Shown here in pieces: positions 19,638 through 27,877 of a stretch of DNA of 64,000 nt (the stretch's first letter is position 1; the number at the start of each line of letters is the position of its first letter). Under the pieces are notes generated by a model. The model saw nothing but the letters and a program-made list of their open reading frames with translations, searched no databases and was not told where the DNA came from. This DNA is from Pseudomonadales bacterium (GTDB lineage Bacteria > Pseudomonadota > Gammaproteobacteria > Pseudomonadales > Azotimanducaceae), in the NCBI GenBank assembly GCA_028285415.1, contig JANQPF010000002.1, forward strand, positions 1 to 64,000, read 5' to 3'. The translations under genes were made by a program, and so were the position numbers.

Positions 19638-21584
19638 CTACCCCCCGCACGGACCCACCCGGTACACGCCGTCGTAAGCATCATCCAGCATGTCGACGTG
19701 GACGTCGTAGGTGGGGTAGTTGGGATAGTCGACGCAGACCTTGCGCGCCTCGCGCAACAGGCGCACGGGCCAGAGCGTGCGTTGGCGCGGCGGCAGACTC
19801 GCGTGGGTTTTGAGCTCGAGATGGCGGGACCAGGTTTGTCCGAGGCCTGAGCCGGCGGCATCTCGGAGCACCAGACCGTGGACAAGCTGCGTGCCGTCCA
19901 CGCCGTCATAGTCCCAGTAGCCGATCACTTCCTCGGCGGGAGGCACCTCATGCTCCTCGTTGGTAACAACCGCCGGCTGTTCGATCGGGGTGGACGGTGC
20001 TCCCTGCCGGGGTGGTGGTGTCGCGGGTGCTACAACGTCCCGCTTGGACTGACCGTAGTGAGGACCGCCCAACATATCCATGAGCTCGTTGAACGTCACC
20101 AGCTCCGCAGCGACGGTGCCGAGGCGCGCGCCGGGCTCGAGGGTCACCTCGGCAAAGTAGTCGGGCGCGTGCTCGTGCAGATAGTCGATCAGACTGGCGT
20201 GTTCCGGCGTGGGTTTCATCGAGGGATCCGCCCCGGCGTTGACCATGGCTTTCATCAGGCTGTAGGTAAAACCGAAGTACGGATCCGGCGCGCCGGGGTT
20301 GCGCTGCGGAATCTGCCGTGACGCAAAATAGTACAGAGGCGTCGTGATGCCTCGCACCGGCATGTAGCCCGGTGAGGTCAGACCGTTCAGCGCTTCGGAT
20401 GCCACGGGTTGTCCATCCTGAAAGTTCCTGAGGCACGCCGTCATGGCGGCTTCCATGGCGCGCTGATCCGCCAGACCGTCGGTGCGGCTCGCCTCGTGGT
20501 ACGCATCCAGCGCCGCCCGCTCTGCAGGTGAGAACGGGCCGCGCTCCGCCCGGCTCAGCGCCGCGGTTTCGTTCAACGGCGAACAGCCGTCCTGCTCGTA
20601 CATGAGCTTCAGGACAAAAGGCGGCGTGTACGCGGCGTAGGCCATGCGATGGAGCAGGTGACTGATGGCGCTGAGGGTGCGGCGATCCCGGTTTTCGGCG
20701 GGCAGGCCCGCTCTCTTGCGGAGGAGCTCAATGACGGGCGCGGGCAGTGTTGCGCTTATGTCCTCGGGCACAACCGCGCGACCGGCATGCGCGAGCAACC
20801 TATCAAGGAGGTCGGCGCTGCCAGCACGGGCAAGCTCGCCGTACAGGCGGTTGACGGCCATGGATGGATACTCGCCGCTGGCTCTCTCCACGCCGGCGTT
20901 GGCGAGAAACGCGCCGCTGCCGCTCGCTAACAGTTTTTCGAACGCGGCAGCGTCCCCCGCAGCCGCATAGCGGGACAGCTCTGCGGCCGTCGCCTGCTGG
21001 CGGTGCATCTCATAGTCGCCGGTATCGATACCGTTCACGGTTTGACCAAATTGGAGCTTCTCGAGCCGAATTTCATGACCCGGCCCGCCCCGGGGTTTCA
21101 ACGTCAGGTGCACGCCATCAGCCTTCTCGACAATGGCATAGTCGAAGCTGACGGTTTGCTCCTGCGGCTCAAGGGTGGTGCCGTCAATCGTTTTGCCGCG
21201 CCATTTACCCCCTTCAAGCACCAGCACCGCCTTGGTGCGGTTTTTGGAGTGCCAGAGTGAGCTCGAGCCGTTTCGATTGGCAATGAGCGGATAATAAAGC
21301 GGCATCTGCACAGCCTGATCACCCGTCTGAGTCATCCGCCGCTCGTTCTCCCAGACGAGCCGGGCGCCTTTGCCGCGCAGGATCCGCGGCTGTTCATAGC
21401 TCCAGAGCGTGGTCTGGCCGTCCGCCACAATCTCCAGGCGACTCTTGCCGGTGGTGTCGATCCACACCCCCACCAGCGCCTCGTCCAGCGCAAGCGACGG
21501 TGGCGCGCAGCCCGCGGCCAGCAGCGCCAAGAGGGCAATCCAGGTGTTCGTTCGTCCGGTCAACTTCTCTCTCCGGTTTATCAA
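19638..21584 (-). CDS. Large lipoprotein with a C-terminal module shared with the divergent gene
   Basis: A 648-residue lipoprotein: basic N-terminus, hydrophobic stretch and lipobox LLAAGC at about residue 26. Residues 30-190 look like a beta-rich lipocalin-like domain (VGVWIDTTGKSRLEIVADG). The middle (about 195-520) is mostly helical with ankyrin-like pieces (LLDRLLAHAGRAV, KAMVNAGADPSM). A Pro-rich linker leads to a final 95-residue module that starts EVIGYWDYDGVDG and ends GVYRVGPCGG. That module is closely matched by the C-terminus of the protein encoded divergently at 21762 (ETFGYWDYDAVDG and FYDFGPC). The function is unknown; an envelope ligand-binding or sensing role is possible. Confidence 0.75.
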   Translation of the reverse strand: MINRREKLTGRTNTWIALLALLAAGCAPPSLALDEALVGVWIDTTGKSRLEIVADGQTTLWSYEQPRILRGKGARLVWENERRMTQTGDQAVQMPLYYPLIANRNGSSSLWHSKNRTKAVLVLEGGKWRGKTIDGTTLEPQEQTVSFDYAIVEKADGVHLTLKPRGGPGHEIRLEKLQFGQTVNGIDTGDYEMHRQQATAAELSRYAAAGDAAAFEKLLASGSGAFLANAGVERASGEYPSMAVNRLYGELARAGSADLLDRLLAHAGRAVVPEDISATLPAPVIELLRKRAGLPAENRDRRTLSAISHLLHRMAYAAYTPPFVLKLMYEQDGCSPLNETAALSRAERGPFSPAERAALDAYHEASRTDGLADQRAMEAAMTACLRNFQDGQPVASEALNGLTSPGYMPVRGITTPLYYFASRQIPQRNPGAPDPYFGFTYSLMKAMVNAGADPSMKPTPEHASLIDYLHEHAPDYFAEVTLEPGARLGTVAAELVTFNELMDMLGGPHYGQSKRDVVAPATPPPRQGAPSTPIEQPAVVTNEEHEVPPAEEVIGYWDYDGVDGTQLVHGLVLRDAAGSGLGQTWSRHLELKTHASLPPRQRTLWPVRLLREARKVCVDYPNYPTYDVHVDMLDDAYDGVYRVGPCGG

Positions 21585-21671
21585 TGAGGTGGCGATCAGG
21601 TAGCGATGGCAGACACTAAAGCCCCGCGGTGGGGTGGCGTCCAGAACTTATCCATACGTATTCGGCGGGCG

Positions 21672-21687
21672 TCGCGCTTAAGCGCGA
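21672..21687. promoter_or_regulatory. 16-bp perfect palindrome in a divergent intergenic region
   Basis: TCGCGCTTAAGCGCGA is a perfect palindrome between the divergent genes at 21584 (minus) and 21762 (plus). Its position suggests an operator. The plus-strand product has a helix-turn-helix-like segment that could bind it, but this is unproved. Confidence 0.45.
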
Positions 21688-21761
21688 AAGGGACGTGGTA
21701 GACTCGAACGCGCGAGCCCAATACGTTCGCGCCGATCGACTTTCAACGTTGGAGAGCTTCC

Positions 21762-22733
21762 ATGGACAGCGCCGCCGCCGCTGCTAATCCATATTGCGCC
21801 GTACGGCCTGATCTGGTCGTGACGGCCGCGCAGCTTTTTGACGTGCGCACGTCGAACCTCGAAGCCGGCGAGAAGAAGCTCCTGGTCACCGCGCAGGCGA
21901 TCATGCAGGGCAAGGTCAGCGATCGCTGGGGCCATCATGCCCAGGGGATCATTCGGAAGTTCTGTGACCATACGGAGCGGCCCGATCAGCCGCCGCTGCC
22001 CTGGGAAGAGCTGCTGGAAGACGCGGCAATCTACGATGGGGTAGAAGGGGTCTCTGCGCGGACCGGCAACCGGCCGCTCTCGACCGTTGACCGGCACGAG
22101 CTCGACCGTGCGCGTCTGCAAGACTGCATGACGCGCGCAAACCTGGATGCGCAGGCGCTCGGCCGCCAGTGCGGTCTGCCAGACATATTTGCCGCCGCCA
22201 TTGTCGACGGCACGTGGCCGAGCGTGACCAGTGCAACCCTGGAGAGTCTGGAATCGGCCCTGGGCGCGGACCTCAAAGCAGCACCCGGGAGTGAGCGTAG
22301 CTTGCAGCCCCGCCTGCTCATGGCGGGCGGCCTCGCGGCGGTTGTGCTGGCGGCGCTCGCGTTCGTCTGGACGCCGGGTGTGGCGGACAATACCGATGAT
22401 GCCTGGGAGACCTTCGGCTACTGGGACTATGACGCCGTGGACGGCAGCTTCATTCCGGGTGGCATTGTCGTGCGCGAACAACCCGGCGGCGGACTTGGCC
22501 GAGCTTGGGCGAACCATCTGGAGATGGCCGCACATGCGGAGCTTGCGCCGAGGCAGCGCAACCTCTGGCCAGTGGAGGTCAACCGCGAGGCGCGGCGGGT
22601 CTGCATCAACTATCCGGACTATCCCACCTACACCGCCCACATCGACTTTCCCGGCACGTCGGACGACGGCTTCTACGACTTCGGACCCTGCGCCGACCGC
22701 CCCGGTCCCGGCCAACAAAACACTCAACGCTGA
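21762..22733 (+). CDS. Predicted transmembrane protein: cytosolic HTH-like part, TM helix, shared C-terminal module
   Basis: A 323-residue protein. Residues 1-115 form an unrecognised cytosolic part. Residues about 120-165 (LDAQALGRQCGLPDIFAAAI and following) resemble an XRE-type helix-turn-helix. A hydrophobic helix MAGGLAAVVLAALAFVW at about 190-206 would cross the membrane, and residues 213-315 are the same C-terminal module found in the divergent 648-residue lipoprotein (ETFGYWDYDAVDG, APRQRNLWPVEVNREARRVC, NYPDYPTY). The topology resembles ToxR/RodZ-like membrane regulators that pair a DNA-binding part with a periplasmic domain. The ATG at 21762 has only a weak ribosome site. The 3' end overlaps the convergent gene by 10 bases. 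Confidence 0.7.
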   Translation: MDSAAAAANPYCAVRPDLVVTAAQLFDVRTSNLEAGEKKLLVTAQAIMQGKVSDRWGHHAQGIIRKFCDHTERPDQPPLPWEELLEDAAIYDGVEGVSARTGNRPLSTVDRHELDRARLQDCMTRANLDAQALGRQCGLPDIFAAAIVDGTWPSVTSATLESLESALGADLKAAPGSERSLQPRLLMAGGLAAVVLAALAFVWTPGVADNTDDAWETFGYWDYDAVDGSFIPGGIVVREQPGGGLGRAWANHLEMAAHAELAPRQRNLWPVEVNREARRVCINYPDYPTYTAHIDFPGTSDDGFYDFGPCADRPGPGQQNTQR

Positions 22734-24277
22734 CCGGCCGCTTTCGGGACCAACAGCATGCGGAACTGACCGCCGTTCTGATCGAGGGTTGTCAGCGTCT
22801 CCTGGCGCGCGCGGTTGTCTGGCAGGGCCAGGACGTACCGCATGCCATCGAGGTTGAGGTGCAGCTGACCCGCGTTGAGCCGCCAGGTTTTCTCGCCCTG
22901 GTAGAAATAGGGCGCGGGTGATTCCGGATTAAACCCAATCTGGCCGTCGTCGCGGAAATACACATACACCCCTGCATCCCAGAACGCGCGTATGCCGGGA
23001 TCGACGGGTACCGCAGATGACACGGGCTCCACCCGCATGTGCCAATAGCGCGGCAGCGCGGCCGGGGATGCCGACACGGACGGCGGCTGCGGTGGCGGTT
23101 CCACCGGTACCGTGGACCGCGTCTGTCCCGCGATGGGTGGGACCTCGCTGAGCCGCGCGGAGTCTGCCGGACCCAGGTACTGCCAGAAGAGATGCTCGAG
23201 CTGCCAGCCGGTGGCGTGATGGTACAGCGTCACCTGCGAGGTACCCGGCGGCAGCGCTACCGTGCGATCGATCCAAGCGGTATTGCCGGACAGATCGGCG
23301 CTGTGCAGCTGCTGTCCATCGGCCCACAGCTCAATGCGGCTGCCGTTACCGGCGTTGTGCGGCAGGACCACGTAACGGAGCGTATCGTCGATGGTGTTGA
23401 TGTGCAGGGTGCTGGGCGTGCGCCGGTTGAGCGGATGGGTGCCGAGGAGACCCTGGCAGTTGAACCCGCGTTCAAAGAGCCACTTGTCGTCAATGACTTC
23501 TAGCTCGTAGACGGATGAGAGTGCCGCGTGCTCGCTGACCGTGGCGCTGCCCGCAAGCCCGTCGAACGCGTTGAACTGATGCGGGTAGGCAACGTGTGGA
23601 AACTGCCAGGCGGACTGTGGTTTCGATACGCATCCTTCGGTGGTTGCCGTCGCTTCGTAGGTGAGGGGCGGCGGCCGATAGGATTCGCTGCGGTTCCAGC
23701 TGAAAAGACGCAGATTGTCGAAGTTGATCATCCGCGCGTTCAGATTGCGGATCTGAATTCTGAGCGGTCCGGCGGACTCGGGCAGCAACGTGGGTGAGTC
23801 GTAGCGGAGCGTATCCACCACAAACTCACCCGCCGGTGGCGTCTTGCCGGGTTTGCTGGCCAGGAGCTCATTACCAGCAAAAAGCTCGAGCACGTACTCG
23901 CCGGGTCCAAACGACGACTCCATGCGCCGCCCGACCAGCACCTGCAGCTCGTAGCTCCGATAGGGCAGCAGAGTCACACCCAGGTTCTGGTACATGGAGG
24001 AACCACCCCGGGACAGGAAGCCGGCGTTGCGCCCTTCCGGCGCGCCGCCGGATTTGAACTGAGCGATAGAGGGATTCATCACGCCATGGCGCTGCCCGGC
24101 CCATTCCCGGATGCGAAAGTGCCACGATCCGTCGCCGCTGTCGGAAAGGTAGTCGTCCTCGAACCCCGGGTTGTTGATGGCCATGGGACCGGCGGGCGGC
24201 TGCAGGGCGGCACAGCCGCCTAGAGTGAAGAAAGCAAAGACATAAAAGACGCGGATGGATGTGGAGAGCTGGTTCAT
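22724..24277 (-). CDS. Lipoprotein with jelly-roll (carbohydrate-binding-like) domain
   Basis: A 517-residue lipoprotein (FAFFTLGGC). The first mature domain begins NNPGFEDDYLSDSGDGSWHF and continues with a beta-sandwich pattern (YRSYELQVLVGRR, YVLELFAGNELLAS, LRIQIRNLNARMINFDNLRLF) typical of galactose-binding-like carbohydrate modules of the HAF/CBM type. A second beta domain spans about 210-400, then a Pro/Ser linker, then a C-terminal domain of about 105 residues (YWHMRVEPV to LLVPKAAG). No catalytic motif was seen. It is convergent with the putative membrane regulator and probably works at the cell surface. Family assignment beyond the fold is uncertain. Confidence 0.7.
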   Translation of the reverse strand: MNQLSTSIRVFYVFAFFTLGGCAALQPPAGPMAINNPGFEDDYLSDSGDGSWHFRIREWAGQRHGVMNPSIAQFKSGGAPEGRNAGFLSRGGSSMYQNLGVTLLPYRSYELQVLVGRRMESSFGPGEYVLELFAGNELLASKPGKTPPAGEFVVDTLRYDSPTLLPESAGPLRIQIRNLNARMINFDNLRLFSWNRSESYRPPPLTYEATATTEGCVSKPQSAWQFPHVAYPHQFNAFDGLAGSATVSEHAALSSVYELEVIDDKWLFERGFNCQGLLGTHPLNRRTPSTLHINTIDDTLRYVVLPHNAGNGSRIELWADGQQLHSADLSGNTAWIDRTVALPPGTSQVTLYHHATGWQLEHLFWQYLGPADSARLSEVPPIAGQTRSTVPVEPPPQPPSVSASPAALPRYWHMRVEPVSSAVPVDPGIRAFWDAGVYVYFRDDGQIGFNPESPAPYFYQGEKTWRLNAGQLHLNLDGMRYVLALPDNRARQETLTTLDQNGGQFRMLLVPKAAGQR

Positions 24278-24431
24278 ACGGCGTTGTCACTGAAAAAGTG
24301 AGGCGAAACTACGCCGGCGCGTCGCTGCGCGCACTGCATTAAGAGTACGTATTAGTTATTAAGCAACAAAACTGCGTGAACTTTTGATGTGACGGGCGAT
24401 CACAGGCATAGAGTCATCACCCAGAGACACC
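24278..24431. other. Divergent promoter region, nothing further recognised
   Basis: This 154-base gap separates the divergent lipoprotein gene at 24277 and the DUF1223 gene at 24432. It is locally AT-rich (around 24340-24395), as expected for promoters, but I could not pick a convincing -35/-10 pair. Confidence 0.3.
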
Positions 24432-25178
24432 ATGCAGAGACGACGCGCCTTGCTGGCAGTGAGCCTGATCCTCACCGCCGGCGTCAGCCAGGCAGCAACC
24501 TGGCACGTGTACAGCGACACCCGCCAGGCTCAGCTCGTGGAGCTATTCACCTCCGAAGGCTGCAGCAGCTGCCCACCCGCGGACGGCTGGCTGTCCAGCT
24601 TGAAAACCCAGCCACAACTTTTCCGCAGCGTGGTGCCGGTGGCCTATCACGTAACCTATTGGGATTATCTCGGCTGGGAAGACACCCTGGGTCTACCGGC
24701 GCACGATGCGCGTCACCGCAGCCAGGCGGCGTTTGCGAACTCGGCCGTCTACACCCCGGGCGTCTTTCTGCAGGGTAGGGAATGGCGCAGCTGGCGCCGC
24801 CATCCGGAGGGGCCGATGCCCGCCGCAGCGGATGAGGTGGGTGAGCTGCGCGCCGAGGCGGATAACGGGCGCATCCAAGTGACCTTCACGCCGGCCCCGG
24901 GTATCCGGGTGAATGCGCCCGAAGTGTTCGTAACCTATCTCCGGATGAATGAAACCACCCAGGTGCGCGCCGGTGAAAACCGCGGCCGGGAGCTCACGCA
25001 TGACTTTGTGGCGGGTGCGGTTGCCCGCGAACGCCTGCAGCTGGAATCAGGCGTCTGGCAGGTGACCCTGCCGGAACCGCCAGCGCAGGACGCGGACGCG
25101 GTGGCCGTCTGGGTGAAGCAGGCGGACGGTACGCTTTTGCAGGCGAGCGGCGGGTATCTGCCTAGCGGTAGTTCTTGA
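24432..25178 (+). CDS. DUF1223 family thioredoxin-like protein
   Basis: A 248-residue periplasmic protein. The signal peptide (residues 1-21, ending SQA) is followed by the DUF1223 hallmark VELFTSEGCSSCPPAD with a CxxC pair at Cys44 and Cys47, then VAYHVTYWDYLGWED and YTPGVFLQGREW, all characteristic of the family. These proteins have a thioredoxin-like fold, so thiol-disulphide chemistry is likely though substrates are not established. The C-terminal half is beta-rich. The gene's end overlaps the convergent glycosyltransferase gene by 17 bases. Confidence 0.88.
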   Translation: MQRRRALLAVSLILTAGVSQAATWHVYSDTRQAQLVELFTSEGCSSCPPADGWLSSLKTQPQLFRSVVPVAYHVTYWDYLGWEDTLGLPAHDARHRSQAAFANSAVYTPGVFLQGREWRSWRRHPEGPMPAAADEVGELRAEADNGRIQVTFTPAPGIRVNAPEVFVTYLRMNETTQVRAGENRGRELTHDFVAGAVARERLQLESGVWQVTLPEPPAQDADAVAVWVKQADGTLLQASGGYLPSGSS

Positions 25179-25905
25179 AGAAGCTCTCGTGTCCCACTTT
25201 CTTCTGGCGCTCGTAGCGCAGGATGATGGAGATCACCTGCCTGAGCGCTTTGAACTCCCCAATCTGCCTGAATTTACGCGAATCCGTCTCCACGTAGGCA
25301 GGCAGAAGGTGGGAGGGTGCCATCGCAAGTGCGGTGTCTGAAAACTGCAGATCTTCGAGGCCAAACTCATCGAAGCCGCCAGCCTCATTGAAGAACCGCC
25401 GCCGGACAAACATGGACTGATCGCCGTACACGACGCCCGACAGGCGACACCGGAAATTGTGCAGGGCGCTGACCAGAGAAAGCTTCCAGTTGTTCGGCAT
25501 GAACCGGTGCCGGAACCCACCCCAGGCAACCTCAGACGGCAGCGCTGCGATCAGCTCGCCTGCAGGATCCGGCAGCAGCGAATCCGCGTGATGAAAGAGC
25601 AGCCACTCCGTATCGAGATGCCGCGCGCCAGCGTTCATCTGCGTGCCGCGCCCGGGGGGTGACGTGATCAGCGACACCCGGTCGGGCTTGCACCGCGCGA
25701 AGGCGGCGACTTTGGCCTGCGTGTTGTCGGTACTCCCGCCATCGACCACCACCACCTGCGTAATCGCCGGATCACGCAGCAACGCGCTCAGGTTGTGAGC
25801 GATGACTTTCTCTTCGTTCAAAGTGGGGATCACAACCCCCACCGAATGGTCTGTCGATGGCGTAAACATCAGATCGAACTTTCCGGCCGTTGAAGTATCA
25901 GACAA
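25162..25905 (-). CDS. Family 2 glycosyltransferase, TIGR04283 (arsenosugar-type) group
   Basis: A 247-residue GT-A fold transferase without membrane helices. Motifs are VVIPTLNEE at 24-32, VVDGGSTD at 53-60, PGRGTQMNAGARH and LLFHHADSLLP, which together are typical of the TIGR04283 group, and a later VYGDQSMFVRR. That group was first described as associated with radical SAM/selenodomain clusters and later linked to arsenosugar biosynthesis, where it often lies beside DUF547 genes; the adjacent divergent gene here is indeed DUF547. No arsM or arsS is visible in this window, so the pathway is only suggested. Confidence 0.82.
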   Translation of the reverse strand: MSDTSTAGKFDLMFTPSTDHSVGVVIPTLNEEKVIAHNLSALLRDPAITQVVVVDGGSTDNTQAKVAAFARCKPDRVSLITSPPGRGTQMNAGARHLDTEWLLFHHADSLLPDPAGELIAALPSEVAWGGFRHRFMPNNWKLSLVSALHNFRCRLSGVVYGDQSMFVRRRFFNEAGGFDEFGLEDLQFSDTALAMAPSHLLPAYVETDSRKFRQIGEFKALRQVISIILRYERQKKVGHESFFKNYR

Positions 25906-25933
25906 AACTCAACAACGAGCAGTTCCACGGTTC

Positions 25934-26749
25934 ATGAAAAAGAATGTACTCATCGTCGTCCTCTGGTTTTCCGCAGCCGCGGCCCATGGCGCACCAGCAT
26001 CCGAGCTCTGGGAGATCTGGGACAGCCACGACGACGCCAGCACCGCGACGATCTCGCACGATGCGTGGCAGGAGGTGCTGGATGAGTACGTGATGCCCGG
26101 CGAGGACGGCATCAACCTGGTGGCGTATGCGAAGCTGGCCGAAGGACCGGGACACGACCTGCTCAAACGCTACATTCAGGAAACCACCGCCATTGACCCG
26201 CGCGGGTTCTCCAAAGACGAGCAGTTTGCGTACTGGGTGAACCTCTACAACGCCGTGACGATCGACGTGGTGCTGCAGTACCCGAAAAAGAAAAGCATCC
26301 TGCGGATGGGCAAACGCCTCTTCGCCATTGGCCCCTGGGACGATGAGGTGATCACCGTTGCGGGTGAGGCGGTCACGCTGAACGACATTGAGCACCGGAT
26401 TCTGAGACCCATCTGGCAGGACCATCGCATCCACTTCGCCGTCAACTGCGCGAGCATCGGGTGTCCGAACTTGAGCAAAACGGCGTACCGTGCGGACAAT
26501 CTTGAAACGATGCTCAATGAGGCTGAGCGTGACTACCTCAACCACGATCGTGGCGTGGAGATTGTGAGCGATCGGAAGGTGCGGCTTTCGTCCATCTTCA
26601 AATGGTATCGAGAGGATTTTGCGGACTCGGAAGAAGCGCTGCTGCGGGACTATGTTGCGGTCCACCGCGATGATGTGAAAGCGCTGCTCGCGACGAAGAA
26701 ACCCGGTGTGGATTACGAGTACGACTGGTCGTTGAATCGACAGGAGTGA
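25934..26749 (+). CDS. DUF547 domain-containing secreted protein
   Basis: A 271-residue protein with a signal peptide (KKNVLIVVLWFSAAAAHGA). The mature part shows the DUF547 pattern: FAYWVNLYNAVTIDVVLQYP, an aspartate-rich loop, LNDIEHRILRP, HFAVNCASIGCPNL and a C-terminal LSSIFKWYREDF. DUF547 proteins are common in bacteria and plants without a proven activity; the conserved NCAS-GCP Cys and the neighbouring His suggest a catalytic site. The ATG at 25934 gives the signal peptide directly; an upstream in-frame ATG at 25802 would overlap the divergent glycosyltransferase gene. It is followed after four bases by a TPR-like gene, so the two are probably co-transcribed. Confidence 0.88.
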   Translation: MKKNVLIVVLWFSAAAAHGAPASELWEIWDSHDDASTATISHDAWQEVLDEYVMPGEDGINLVAYAKLAEGPGHDLLKRYIQETTAIDPRGFSKDEQFAYWVNLYNAVTIDVVLQYPKKKSILRMGKRLFAIGPWDDEVITVAGEAVTLNDIEHRILRPIWQDHRIHFAVNCASIGCPNLSKTAYRADNLETMLNEAERDYLNHDRGVEIVSDRKVRLSSIFKWYREDFADSEEALLRDYVAVHRDDVKALLATKKPGVDYEYDWSLNRQE

Positions 26750-26753
26750 GCGA

Positions 26754-27485
26754 GTGCTGAGAGCGCTTGCCATCGTCGCGGCATTCGGACTGGTAACCCT
26801 ATCCGCACACGCGGAGCCGGACGAAGAGTGTCTCCTGGTGGAGAACGCGTTCGCTCAAAACCAGCTGGATGTGCTTGCCGGGTTGGAGCTGAGCGATCCG
26901 TATTGGCAGGCGCTCAAGCAGTTCAGGCTGGCTGCCATTCATATCCCCGAAGGGCGCGATGATCTGGCGAGGCGCGCGGTTCTTGATGGACTGGCAATCG
27001 TTAATCCCATCATCAAAGCTAATCCGGAAGGCGTCGAGATGCTCCTGCTCGGCGCCATGCTGGATGGACAGATTCTGCTCCTGAGCCCCTGGCGCTTTTT
27101 TCATAACGGGCGTCGTGGTCTCAAGCGCCTCAATACGGCGGAGGAGTTGGCGCCAGATAACCCGCGGGCGACGCTGGTTCGCGGCACGGCGTTGGTGGTG
27201 CTGCCGGGCATTTTCGGCGGCGATGCGGCTGAAGCGAGAGACCGGTTTGTGCAAACGCTCGCGCGAGAAGACGCCAGCGGCCAGCGGTTCGACCAATCCC
27301 AACTGTGCGCCGATAGCGAATGGGCGCAGGTGGATCTCCTCAACTGGCTGGGCCGTGCGCACGACAAACTCGGGCAGGCAGAGGGAGCCCGCGGCGCTTA
27401 CGCGCGAGCGTTGGAGCGATCTCCAGGCAACCATTGGGTGCGGCTGGCGATTGATGGGCGGGGGTATGATTGGAGTGGTGAGTAG
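26754..27485 (+). CDS. Secreted TPR-like protein
   Basis: A 243-residue periplasmic protein with a signal peptide ending AHA. The mature part is helical: residues 25-95 with a short Cys-containing start (ECLLVENAF), a hydrophobic middle (EMLLLGAMLDGQILLLSPW) and TPR-like pairs near AEELAPDNPRATLVRGTAL and KLGQAEGARGAYARALERSPGN. This resembles TRAP-associated TatT-like proteins, but no transporter genes are next to it. The GTG start has an AGGAG ribosome site overlapping the end of the DUF547 gene. It is the last backbone gene before the tRNA-Asn insertion site. Confidence 0.72.
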   Translation: MLRALAIVAAFGLVTLSAHAEPDEECLLVENAFAQNQLDVLAGLELSDPYWQALKQFRLAAIHIPEGRDDLARRAVLDGLAIVNPIIKANPEGVEMLLLGAMLDGQILLLSPWRFFHNGRRGLKRLNTAEELAPDNPRATLVRGTALVVLPGIFGGDAAEARDRFVQTLAREDASGQRFDQSQLCADSEWAQVDLLNWLGRAHDKLGQAEGARGAYARALERSPGNHWVRLAIDGRGYDWSGE

Positions 27486-27532
27486 GCAAGAGCAAGTCTT
27501 TCACTGTGACTTTCCTGCCCAGTCATTGAGTC

Positions 27533-27560
27533 TTGCATTTGCATTCGAGGACACTAAAAT
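27533..27560 (+). promoter_or_regulatory. Probable promoter of tRNA-Asn
   Basis: TTGCAT at 27533-27538 and TAAAAT at 27555-27560 with a 16-base spacer. Transcription would start about 67 bases before the mature tRNA. Confidence 0.5.
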
Positions 27561-27591
27561 GGCTGCCCTCGTCCCAAATGGGGCGACTGTC

Positions 27592-27626
27592 GGGTTCGAT
27601 CGAAGACGTACTAGGCGATCGAACCC
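27592..27626 (+). repeat. 11-bp perfect inverted repeat in the tRNA-Asn leader
   Basis: GGGTTCGATCG (27592-27602) and CGATCGAACCC (27616-27626) are exact inverted copies around a 13-base loop. The hairpin ends seven bases before the mature tRNA 5' end. It has no T-tract, so it is not a standard terminator; it may guide 5' processing of the tRNA precursor or be a protein site. Confidence 0.55.
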
Positions 27627-27633
27627 CATCTAC

Positions 27634-27709
27634 TCCGCCTTAGCTCAGTTGGTAGAGCAGCTGACTGTTAATCAGCGGGTCGCTGGTTCGAGCCCAGCAG
27701 GCGGAGCCA
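27634..27709 (+). tRNA. tRNA-Asn (anticodon GTT), island insertion site
   Basis: Acceptor TCCGCCT (27634-27640) pairs with AGGCGGA (27699-27705), discriminator G, CCA at 27707-27709; D-arm TTAGCTCAGTTGGTAGAGCA; anticodon stem GCTGA/TCAGC with loop CTGTTAA, anticodon GTT at 27667-27669; T-arm CTGG..CCAG with TTCGAGC. The last 32 bases are repeated exactly at 58031-58062. Confidence 0.96.
27678..27709 (+). repeat. attL core: 3' end of tRNA-Asn
   Basis: The 32 bases from the variable loop to the CCA end are identical to 58031-58062. The match extends leftward to 27672 with one mismatch (27677 against 58030). This is the classical crossover region of a tyrosine recombinase using the T-arm of a tRNA gene. 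Confidence 0.9.
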
Positions 27710-27764
27710 CTGTCCTTTCTAAATCAATGGCTTGCGTGCGAGATGCGTTCGCAAGCTTGTCTGC

Positions 27765-27794
27765 TGTCTCACAGAGCAAGAGTTGTCTCACAGA
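27765..27794. repeat. Two direct copies of TGTCTCACAGA near attL
   Basis: Copies lie at 27765-27775 and 27784-27794, 19 bases apart, about 55-85 bases inside the left attachment core. Position and spacing fit integrase arm or excisionase sites. Nothing else is recognised in the 168 bases between the tRNA and the SIR2 gene. Confidence 0.4.
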
Positions 27795-27877
27795 CCCTGG
27801 CCGGGTACTGCAAAAAAACTCGCGACTTTTGCTAATCCACACAAAGTGTTGATCAGGTGTGGGTATGAACTGGGCAG

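Noticed and set aside
27731-27755. CTTGCG...CGCAAG inverted repeat as a terminator for tRNA-Asn
   Set aside because: The stem is only six base pairs with a 13-base loop and no T-tract follows, so a terminator call is not supported.
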